From contig JAQUOR010000134.1 of the NCBI GenBank assembly GCA_028717025.1, positions 1-5,244 on the forward strand: a stretch of DNA of 5,244 nucleotides, written 5' to 3'. Source of the DNA: Candidatus Omnitrophota bacterium. GTDB lineage: Bacteria > Omnitrophota > Gorgyraeia > Duberdicusellales > 4484-171. The notes beneath the pieces were generated by a model. That model was given only the letters and a program-made list of their open reading frames with translations, did not search any database and was not told where the DNA came from. The position numbers were made by a program, and so were the translations under genes. Positions 1 through 5,244 of the stretch are shown in pieces (position 1 is the first letter of the stretch; each line of letters opens with the position of its first letter).

Positions 1-1
1 A

Positions 2-1381
2 AAACGACTTACGACATTATTCTCCGGCCTCTTGATCGTCAACGACTTTCTCATGGTCCTATGTGCCTTCGCTCTTTCCTACTGGTTGCGTTTTTACTCG
101 TCTTTTTTTGCCAACCCCTTAGGAATTCCTTCCCGTCAACAATATATCTTTCCCGCACTATTTACGGCGATAGTCCTCATCGTGGTGGCAAATGCCGACG
201 GGTTATATGTGTTTACCCCTACAAAAAAATTCATCGATTATTTCTTTAAGCTTTTTAAAAACATATGCATCACCATGTTTTTTATCTTTGCGGGAACATT
301 TTTTTATCGTGAATTTACGTTTTCGCGTTCTCTGATCGTTCTGCTCTGGATAACCATGGTGTTGTTTCTGACCTTTTCCCGTTATGTTTTACGCAGGGTA
401 TACATACAGTATATTTTACCTAAAGTAAGAAAGAAAATATTGATCATAGGCAATCCCGCGAACTTCGAAGCGTTCAGGAAGCATACGAAATATTTCCGGT
501 TTTACGGAGAAATTTCCGGTTTTATCTCTCATCGTAAACACCTGCAAGCTGCCAGCGATCAGCAGTGCCTTGGCTCTATCGAGGAGTTCGAGGCGATTTT
601 GGAGAAGATTAAGCCCGATGAGATAATCCTTGCGACCCTTGAAGTCCCTCGTAAAAAGATAATCGAATTGATCTTGGAGTCGGAAAAACGCCTGGTAAAG
701 TTTAAAATAGTGGCGGATCTCTTGGAGATTATGATCCAACAGTTTGAGCTCGAAAATATCGAAGGCTTAAATTTGCTTAAAATCAAAGAGTCCCCGCTCA
801 ATTTTGTCTATAACCGTTTCTTAAAACGGTTTATGGATATTACGGGTTCTTTTCTGGGCCTCATCCTGCTTTCACCGGTCCTTGCGGTAGTCGCGTTACT
901 GGTAAAGCTGACATCTGTCGGCCCTGTGTTGTTTGCGCAGGAACGGGTGAGCGAAGAGGGAAAAATTTTTAAAATATATAAATTCCGCACCATGATCCAT
1001 GATGCGGAGGCTAAAACAGGCCCTGTTTTTACGCAGCAGCAAGATGAGCGCTGCACCAGGATCGGTTCATTCTTACGAAGGTACAATCTGGATGAATTGC
1101 CGCAGTTATTCAACGTCGTGCGCGGCGAGATGAGCCTTGTAGGCCCGCGACCCGAGCGGCCTCATTTCGTAGAACAATTTAAAGACGATATCCCGCGCTA
1201 CATGAGCCGCCATCACGTAAAATCCGGCATTACCGGCTGGGCGCAGGTTAATGGGCTGCGCCAGGGAACGGCTATCAGCGAGAGAGTAAAGTATGACCTT
1301 TACTATTTGGAGAATTGGTCAATATGGTTTGATCTAAAAATCATCATGCTTTCTTTTGCGGCAATAAAAAATGCCTATTAA
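2..1381 (+). CDS. Polyprenyl-phosphate sugar-1-phosphate transferase (WcaJ/WbaP-like), 5' partial
   Basis: This enzyme probably transfers a hexose-1-phosphate from a nucleotide sugar to undecaprenyl phosphate, the first step of a lipid-linked glycan, at the inner membrane. The frame is open to the left edge, and the first visible residues already form a membrane helix, so the true start lies upstream; the TTG at 32 is unlikely to be the start. Counting from the codon at 2 (459 codons), there are about four N-terminal membrane helices (roughly 6-31, 48-66, 85-100, 107-125). A Rossmann-like CoA-binding-type domain follows (about 143-240) with a degenerate glycine motif, GNPANF. The catalytic domain runs from KRFMDITG (275) to the end. 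It has a helix-break-helix membrane segment with SP at 291-292, KFRTM at 327-331, the acidic dyad D364-E365 in LDELPQL, SLVGPRPE at 378-385 and GITGWAQVNG at 409-418. All hallmark residues are present, so it should be active. The sugar cannot be predicted. Confidence 0.93.
   Translation, partial: KRLTTLFSGLLIVNDFLMVLCAFALSYWLRFYSSFFANPLGIPSRQQYIFPALFTAIVLIVVANADGLYVFTPTKKFIDYFFKLFKNICITMFFIFAGTFFYREFTFSRSLIVLLWITMVLFLTFSRYVLRRVYIQYILPKVRKKILIIGNPANFEAFRKHTKYFRFYGEISGFISHRKHLQAASDQQCLGSIEEFEAILEKIKPDEIILATLEVPRKKIIELILESEKRLVKFKIVADLLEIMIQQFELENIEGLNLLKIKESPLNFVYNRFLKRFMDITGSFLGLILLSPVLAVVALLVKLTSVGPVLFAQERVSEEGKIFKIYKFRTMIHDAEAKTGPVFTQQQDERCTRIGSFLRRYNLDELPQLFNVVRGEMSLVGPRPERPHFVEQFKDDIPRYMSRHHVKSGITGWAQVNGLRQGTAISERVKYDLYYLENWSIWFDLKIIMLSFAAIKNAY
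812..831. repeat. Perfect 8-base inverted repeat inside the first gene
   Basis: AACCGTTT at 812-819 and AAACGGTT at 824-831 are exact reverse complements separated by the loop CTTA. The repeat lies at the junction between the Rossmann-like domain and the catalytic domain and encodes part of an N-R-F-L-K-R-F stretch. The repeated Arg-Phe pair may create the palindrome by chance. The structure is certain, a function is not. Confidence 0.5.
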
Positions 1382-1389
1382 GAAGATCC

Positions 1390-1410
1390 CGGAGATTTTT
1401 TAAATCTCTG
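1390..1410 (+). other. Small intergenic hairpin
   Basis: A 9-base stem (CGGAGATTT paired with AAATCTCTG, one G-U pair) closes a TTT loop, starting 9 bases after the stop codon of the sugar-phosphate transferase gene. The stem is AT-rich and is followed by CAATCTTTTC rather than a clean T run, so it is a poor Rho-independent terminator. It could be an mRNA-stabilising or attenuating structure between two cotranscribed genes. Function is inferred only from position. Confidence 0.4.
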
Positions 1411-1435
1411 CAATCTTTTCCTGATCTCTGGAATC
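1404..1435. repeat. Imperfect 12-base direct repeat upstream of the ligase gene
   Basis: ATCTCTGCAATC (1404-1415) and ATCTCTGGAATC (1424-1435) match at 11 of 12 positions and start 20 bases apart. The first copy overlaps the right arm of the hairpin at 1390-1410; the second ends 4 bases before the ATG at 1440. It could be a local duplication or a paired binding site; nothing else supports either. Confidence 0.45.
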
Positions 1436-1439
1436 ATAT

Positions 1440-2648
1440 ATGAATATGATAAAAAAATTAGATTATATTACAGAATTTTTCTTGTATGTTTTGGCGTTCG
1501 GTGTTACCTTCTCAAATCCCGTCGTTGAGGCCGGTGCGGGTTTTATTATGCTCTGTTTTATTATCAAGTGCATCGCATTGAAAGATTTTGGAATCAGGGC
1601 GAGGCCTCTTACATTTTTGATCATACTCTATTTTGCATGGCTTTTATGTTCGCTCTTCTACAGCGGCTATCACAAAGAAAGTTCCGACAGAATTCTTCGC
1701 TGGTTACGCTATTTCGTGCTTTTTTTTGCCTTAGTCGATTATTTTTCTAAAGATAAAAAAAGAATAGACCGTTTTTTCTGGGCTCTCATTGCTATCGCGA
1801 CATTTACGTTCATAAGCGGCATTTTTCAGGAAATAACCGGTTTCTCTATCCTGCGACACGATCGTACCGTCAATAAACTTGATGCGATACGCAGGATAAG
1901 CGCTTCATTCGTTCATCCTAACGATTTCGCGGCGTACATTATCACCGTTCTTCCTTTAACCTTTGCGTTTTTAGTACCTTCGTTAAAAAAATGGAAAAGA
2001 ATGATATTGGTTGTAGCTTGCCTTTTGGGTTTTTATTGTCTCTTTAAAACATCCTCGCGAGGTGCCTGGTTGGGGTTTTTAACAGCTATTATTTTATTCT
2101 TTACTTTCTACAATAAAAAAATTTCTATTGCCATTCCCATCGTGCTTGCCGCAACGCTTTTAGCGGTGCCGGGCGGCCGCGACCGTTTTTTAAATCTTTT
2201 TTCTCAGGAACACAACACTGTCTGGGAACGAATGCAGTTGTGGAAAGGTACATGGGCCATGATCAAAGAACATCCCGTGGTAGGCTGGGGTCTTAACACC
2301 TTTTCCAGGTATTTCCCGCTTTATAAACCGGCAGAATACCCGGACTTGCGCTACACGCATAATTGCTATCTTCAAATGTGGTCAGAGATAGGTATTATCG
2401 GACTAATTATTTTTGTAAGTATTCTTGTTGCTGTTTTTGCGCTTACTTTGCGCGGCATAAGGAAAAAAATGGACACAGGTTTTAAGGGCTTTGTTCTCGC
2501 AGGCCTTATCTGCGGATATCTTGCTTTTTTAATCCAAAGCGCGTTAGATACTAATTTATATTCGCTCGTGCTTACCTTTCATTTCTGGGTGTTGACCGCC
2601 TGCATCGTTTCTATTAACGCGGTACTTAAAGAAAGGACGGATGCCTGA
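1440..2648 (+). CDS. O-antigen ligase / polymerase family membrane protein (WaaL/Wzy-like)
   Basis: This polytopic inner-membrane protein probably acts on the periplasmic side, either ligating a lipid-linked glycan to lipid A-core (WaaL) or polymerising repeat units (Wzy). The 402 residues hold about 12 hydrophobic segments and one long loop (about 244-318), the usual layout and length for this family. Family marks are HPND at 159-162, SSRGAW at 205-210 (R207), EHPVVGWG at 277-284 and THNCYLQMWSEIG at 306-318, where H307 is in the place of the conserved loop histidine; D370 follows in a late helix. The ATG at 1440 is chosen because an in-frame TGA lies at 1422-1424; the ATG at 1446 is an alternative. 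The ribosome binding site is weak (TGGA at 1429-1432). The 3' end overlaps the next gene by 8 bases. Ligase and polymerase cannot be told apart from sequence alone, so no symbol is given. Confidence 0.88.
   Translation: MNMIKKLDYITEFFLYVLAFGVTFSNPVVEAGAGFIMLCFIIKCIALKDFGIRARPLTFLIILYFAWLLCSLFYSGYHKESSDRILRWLRYFVLFFALVDYFSKDKKRIDRFFWALIAIATFTFISGIFQEITGFSILRHDRTVNKLDAIRRISASFVHPNDFAAYIITVLPLTFAFLVPSLKKWKRMILVVACLLGFYCLFKTSSRGAWLGFLTAIILFFTFYNKKISIAIPIVLAATLLAVPGGRDRFLNLFSQEHNTVWERMQLWKGTWAMIKEHPVVGWGLNTFSRYFPLYKPAEYPDLRYTHNCYLQMWSEIGIIGLIIFVSILVAVFALTLRGIRKKMDTGFKGFVLAGLICGYLAFLIQSALDTNLYSLVLTFHFWVLTACIVSINAVLKERTDA
2632..2637 (+). promoter_or_regulatory. Ribosome binding site inside the end of the ligase gene
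   Basis: AAAGGA lies 3 bases before the ATG at 2641, within the last codons of the O-antigen ligase gene. The spacing is short. With the 8-base gene overlap it supports the 2641 start and suggests reinitiation by terminating ribosomes. Confidence 0.55.
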
Positions 2649-3420
2649 AGACTATACCATATCAGCAGTAGTCTTAAGCCGCAATTCGCAGAATAAGATT
2701 TCCGCCTGCCTTACGTCGCTTGTGGGCTTTGCCGATGAAATCATACTGGTTGACGGAGAAAGCAAGGATGCTACCATTGCGATTGCGCAAAAGTTCGGCG
2801 CTAAAGTATATTCACATAAATTCCTGGGCGCTTTTTCGCTGGAGCGTAACTTCGGCATAGAGAAGGCAACAAGCGTTTGGGTTTTACAGCTTGATAGTGA
2901 TGAGGTGGTAAGCGAGGATTTTAAAAATAAATGCAACACAACGCTTCCTCACACTTCGCACGCCGCATTTAAATTCTTAAGGAAAAACTCATTTTTAGGG
3001 CACCCCTTTACCTATGGCGGCTGGTATCACTATTCGCAGCATCTTTTAAAAAAAGGCCTGGCGCATTATGAGGGAAGAGTTCATGAGCGCATGGTGGTAA
3101 AGGGCACCGTAGGGGAAATTGCCGCCGATATTTTGCATTTTCCTTTTGATAGTATTACCGAGTTTGTTGACCGGCAGAATCGCTATACAGAATTACAGGC
3201 ACAGGATATTCTTGATACCGAGAGCCCTCTTGATATAAAGAAAATAAAATATAATCTTACGTGGAAGCCACTGAAGCTTTTTAAAAAAATGTATTTGAAT
3301 AAAAAAGGCTACAAAGAGGGGGTCTACGGTTTGATATTCTCGATACTTTTTAGCTACGTTCATTTTTTAAAGTGGGTAAAAGTATGGGAGAAGCTTTATA
3401 ATCAACCGAAGGCTGATTAG
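2641..3420 (+). CDS. Family 2 glycosyltransferase, WaaE-like
   Basis: This is an inverting GT-A fold glycosyltransferase that should transfer a sugar from a nucleotide donor on the cytoplasmic face of the membrane. The 259 residues match the length of the WaaE/beta-1,4-glucosyltransferase subfamily, which in enterobacteria adds glucose to inner-core heptose. Visible marks are the N-terminal strand ISAVVLSRN (7-15), LVDGESKDAT (36-45, a variant of the usual VDSGSTDGT, with D38), ERN at 68-70, and the metal- and nucleotide-binding DSDE at 85-88. The acceptor-side segment has FLGHPFTYGGWY (118-129) and GRVHERM (145-151, H148). The C-terminal part (about 208-250) is basic then hydrophobic and probably rests on the membrane. 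The start at 2641 overlaps the ligase gene and is the only nearby ATG. It is a diverged paralogue of the gene at 4525. Donor and acceptor are unknown; WaaE-like activity is an inference from family resemblance. Confidence 0.88.
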   Translation: MPEDYTISAVVLSRNSQNKISACLTSLVGFADEIILVDGESKDATIAIAQKFGAKVYSHKFLGAFSLERNFGIEKATSVWVLQLDSDEVVSEDFKNKCNTTLPHTSHAAFKFLRKNSFLGHPFTYGGWYHYSQHLLKKGLAHYEGRVHERMVVKGTVGEIAADILHFPFDSITEFVDRQNRYTELQAQDILDTESPLDIKKIKYNLTWKPLKLFKKMYLNKKGYKEGVYGLIFSILFSYVHFLKWVKVWEKLYNQPKAD

Positions 3421-3423
3421 TTT

Positions 3424-3449
3424 ATAAGCTCATAAGCTCATGGGCTCAT
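3424..3449. repeat. 8-base tandem repeat, three units
   Basis: Immediately after the GT2 stop codon the sequence reads ATAAGCTC (3424-3431), ATAAGCTC (3432-3439), ATGGGCTC (3440-3447), then AT. The first two units are identical and the third differs at two positions. It is a short non-coding tandem repeat at the start of the 146-base gap. It could be a slippage product or a remnant of a longer dispersed intergenic repeat. Confidence 0.75.
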
Positions 3450-3500
3450 GCGTTAGAGAAAAGGAAAAATAGTAAGTACATCGACCTTTATTAAGTTTTT

Positions 3501-3530
3501 AGAGATCCCACGGCTCTTATTTTCTTTTTA
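3501..3530 (+). terminator. Weak terminator-like hairpin with T-rich tail
   Basis: AGAG (3501-3504) can pair with CTCT (3514-3517), and CC (3507-3508) with GG (3512-3513), around a short CAC loop with an AT bulge. The stretch TATTTTCTTTTT follows. The T-rich tail is right for a Rho-independent terminator, but the stem is short and interrupted. Its place about 80 bases after one gene and 50 before the next fits a transcription-unit boundary. Weak call. Confidence 0.3.
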
Positions 3531-3566
3531 TCTTTGCCTTAAGGGCTTACGGTCTAAAGTAAACTC

Positions 3567-4511
3567 ATGGACAATATCCTTATTATCCGTTCAGACAGGC
3601 TCGGAGAGTTTTTGTTGAGCTTACCGGCAATAAAATTAGTGCGGCATAATTATCCCAAAAGTAAGATTTATCTCTTGGCGCAAAAAGATAATATCGAACT
3701 GGTGAACAACCTTGATTTTGTGGATTTCTTTTTAGAGTATAAGCCTCACATGCAAGGGTTGCGGGGCGTATCGGAGCTTGCACGTCTCTTTAAAAAGGAA
3801 GCGATAGACTGCGTCATGAGCCTTAATCCAAAAAAAGATTTTCATCTGGCAGCGTTCTTGGCCAGGGTGCCCATACGGGTGGGCTATGATAGGAAATGGG
3901 GCTGGTGCCTGAATAAAAAAATAGAAGATAGAAAATTCCTTGAAGAAAAACACGAAGTTCTTTACAATATCGAATTAGTGAGCCTGGTATGTAAAGAAAC
4001 TTTCGTGCCGCAGGTTACCTTGCCCGCAGGAGATCGTCTGATGCAGTCTTCTTTAAAAAATATCATCGATAGTAACAAAAAATATGTTATTATTCACCCC
4101 TTTACTTCCAACCAGGCAAAACAGGTAGAGGATGCATTCTGGGTTACTCTGGTGGGAAAATTAAAGGACGCCATAACGTGCGACATTCTCATGATTGGCA
4201 GCAATGCGGAAAAAGAACGCAGCCAGATATTAGCAAAGACTCTCGATGTCGCCAATGTAGCAGGTTTAACGGATTTAAAAAGTTTAGCCCATCTTTTATC
4301 GCGCAACTGCCGTTGTTTTATTGGTTTAGATTCAGGGCCCATGCATCTGGCAAGCATTTTAAAACAACCAACCGTAGGACTCTTTCGCATCTCTAATCCG
4401 CAGCGTTGGGGTCCGTATGGCACGCGCTCGTTTATCGTAGAAGGCAGTAACGTAAATATATTTATAAAAAAGATCGATGAGATACTATCGTTTATTAAAG
4501 CAACCAGCTAA
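3567..4511 (+). CDS. Family 9 glycosyltransferase (heptosyltransferase-like)
   Basis: This GT-B fold enzyme resembles ADP-heptose:LPS heptosyltransferases (WaaC/WaaF/WaaQ), which add heptose to the LPS core in the cytoplasm. It has 314 residues, slightly short for the family. The N-terminal domain opens with ILIIRSDRLGEFLLSLPAI (4-22), the usual GT9 start. The C-terminal domain has IIHPFTSN (175-182), an ILMIGS strand near 207-212, GLDSGPMHLAS (253-263, with D255 and H260) and GLFRISNPQRWGPYG (271-285), where donor nucleotide contacts are expected. Three positions depart from consensus: E14 where GT9 enzymes usually have Asp after Gly, F179 where HPG is usual, and R274 where the phrase normally reads FG. 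It may therefore use another donor or be tuned differently. The ATG at 3567 fits the family start; the ribosome binding site is weak. The next gene begins 13 bases after its stop, so those two are probably cotranscribed. Confidence 0.88.
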   Translation: MDNILIIRSDRLGEFLLSLPAIKLVRHNYPKSKIYLLAQKDNIELVNNLDFVDFFLEYKPHMQGLRGVSELARLFKKEAIDCVMSLNPKKDFHLAAFLARVPIRVGYDRKWGWCLNKKIEDRKFLEEKHEVLYNIELVSLVCKETFVPQVTLPAGDRLMQSSLKNIIDSNKKYVIIHPFTSNQAKQVEDAFWVTLVGKLKDAITCDILMIGSNAEKERSQILAKTLDVANVAGLTDLKSLAHLLSRNCRCFIGLDSGPMHLASILKQPTVGLFRISNPQRWGPYGTRSFIVEGSNVNIFIKKIDEILSFIKATS

Positions 4512-4516
4512 AGGAG
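4510..4516 (+). promoter_or_regulatory. Strong ribosome binding site for the second GT2 gene
   Basis: AAAGGAG overlaps the TAA stop (4509-4511) of the GT9 gene and sits 8 bases before the ATG at 4525. It is the best Shine-Dalgarno match in the window. It fixes the start and indicates cotranscription with the GT9 gene. Confidence 0.85.
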
Positions 4517-4524
4517 TCTAGTCT

Positions 4525-5244
4525 ATGGGTAAAACATTGGTATCGGTGGTAATTCTTACCAAAAACGAAGAAACGAGGATTGCGCAGTGTCTTGACTCTG
4601 TGCGAGAGTGGGTTGATGAGGTAATCGTCGTGGATGATGAATCCCTCGATGCCACCGCAACCATTGCGAAGAATTATGGCGCAAAAGTTTTGATTAAAAA
4701 AATGCAGGTAGAAGGATCCCACAGGAATTGGGCATACGCTCAAAGCAAAAACCTTTGGATTTTAAGCATCGATGCAGACGAGCGGGTGACAGAGGAGTTA
4801 AAGAAAGAAATCACTGACATGCTGCGTACTGACCCTGCGGAAGTCGTCTTTACGATTCCACGCAGAAATTTTATCGGTGATTATTGGATTCGCTGGGGAG
4901 GGATGTATCCGGCTGCCCAGATCAAACTATTTCGTAAAGACAGATTCCGCTGGGAAGAAGTCGAGGTGCATCCGCGGGCATCCTATGAAGGCGAATGCGG
5001 CCACTTAAAGTTTGATTTGATCCATCTTACCTACAGGGATTGGCAGGATTTCTTGAAAAAACTTAATAGTCAGACAACGCTTGAAGCGATAAAGTGGTAT
5101 AAGCTTTCTCTCCAGAATCCCGAGAAAGCAGCGTATAAAATGAATTGCTTTCATGCTTTATGGCGTACGTTCGATAGATTTATCAGGGGGTTTTTTGTGA
5201 AACAGGGTTTTCGCGACGGTTTTACCGGTTTTATGGTCGCCTAT
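4525..5244 (+). CDS. Family 2 glycosyltransferase, WaaE-like, 3' partial
   Basis: The frame opens at an ATG with a strong ribosome binding site and runs without a stop through exactly 240 codons to the right edge, so the C-terminus is missing, probably a few tens of residues. It is a GT-A inverting glycosyltransferase of the same type as the gene at 2641. Marks are SVVILTKNEE (7-16), VVDDESLDAT (35-44), GSHRNWA (64-70), the DADE metal-binding motif at 83-86, the RNFIGDYWIRWGGMYP segment (114-129), LFRKDRFRWEE (135-145) and VEVHPRA (146-152, H149). The tail has the subfamily's basic then glycine-rich hydrophobic pattern, FIRGFFVKQGFRDGFTGF (219-236), typical of membrane-associated WaaE-like enzymes. 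The motif order matches the other GT2, but the sequences differ widely, so they probably use different acceptors or donors. Substrates are unknown. It follows the GT9 gene by 13 bases, which suggests the two act on the same glycan. Confidence 0.9.
   Translation, partial: MGKTLVSVVILTKNEETRIAQCLDSVREWVDEVIVVDDESLDATATIAKNYGAKVLIKKMQVEGSHRNWAYAQSKNLWILSIDADERVTEELKKEITDMLRTDPAEVVFTIPRRNFIGDYWIRWGGMYPAAQIKLFRKDRFRWEEVEVHPRASYEGECGHLKFDLIHLTYRDWQDFLKKLNSQTTLEAIKWYKLSLQNPEKAAYKMNCFHALWRTFDRFIRGFFVKQGFRDGFTGFMVAY

Noticed and set aside
32..34. TTG at 32 as the start of the first gene
   Set aside because: The frame is open upstream to position 2, and the residues before it (KRLTTLFSGL) continue a typical N-terminal membrane helix, so the gene is most likely truncated by the window edge.
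3048..3054. Run of seven A in the first GT2 gene that could act as a slippery site
   Set aside because: The frame continues intact through all family motifs to a normal C-terminus. Similar A runs occur throughout the window, and I see no downstream structure that would favour frameshifting.
3440..3472. Ten-codon reading frame starting at the ATG inside the tandem repeat
   Set aside because: Too short, no ribosome binding site, and it begins within repeat sequence.
3536..3546. Near-palindrome GCCTTAAGGGC as an operator
   Set aside because: Short, single copy, with no adjacent promoter; expected by chance in a gap of this size.
3534..3560. Possible promoter (TTGCCT and TAAAGT) before the GT9 gene
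   Set aside because: Both boxes are poor matches with a 15-base spacer, and the -10-like box is only 6 bases from the ATG, leaving no room for a normal leader.
4495..4743. Minus-strand open frame over the GT9/GT2 junction
   Set aside because: It lies opposite a clear GT2 gene with a strong ribosome binding site and intact motifs; its product resembles no family I recognise.

Overview
The window is a run of same-strand genes for building a surface polysaccharide (O-antigen, LPS core or exopolysaccharide). All five protein-coding genes lie on the + strand: a polyprenyl-phosphate sugar-1-phosphate transferase (cut by the left edge), an O-antigen ligase/polymerase-type membrane protein, a WaaE-like family 2 glycosyltransferase, a family 9 (heptosyltransferase-like) glycosyltransferase, and a second WaaE-like family 2 glycosyltransferase (cut by the right edge). 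I see no tRNA, rRNA, CRISPR array, mobile element or integration site.

The source looks like a Gram-negative-type bacterium. A WaaL/Wzy-like protein, a GT9 enzyme and WaaE-like GT2 enzymes together point to an outer membrane carrying LPS-like glycans. Moderate base composition, many short A and T runs, and compact glycan clusters of divergent enzymes are compatible with an uncultured lineage such as Omnitrophota. That placement is only an impression; nothing here proves it.

Layout: positions 2-1381 hold the initiating transferase. A 58-base gap follows with a small hairpin and a near-perfect 12-base direct repeat. The O-antigen ligase/polymerase (1440-2648) overlaps the first GT2 gene (2641-3420) by 8 bases, which suggests translational coupling. 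A 146-base gap (3421-3566) holds an 8-base tandem repeat and a weak terminator-like hairpin, and may mark a transcription-unit boundary. The GT9 gene (3567-4511) is followed 13 bases later by the second GT2 gene (4525 to the edge), which has a strong ribosome binding site overlapping the GT9 stop codon.

Likely joint function (inference): the first enzyme loads a sugar-1-phosphate onto undecaprenyl phosphate at the inner face of the cytoplasmic membrane. The GT2 and GT9 enzymes add sugars to that lipid-linked chain or to a lipid A-core acceptor. The polytopic protein then ligates or polymerises the chain on the periplasmic side. Sugar identities and the flippase cannot be read from this window. 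I found no convincing new biological system; the most notable points are the altered consensus positions in the GT9 enzyme, the pair of diverged GT2 paralogues around it, and the non-coding structure in the two gaps.
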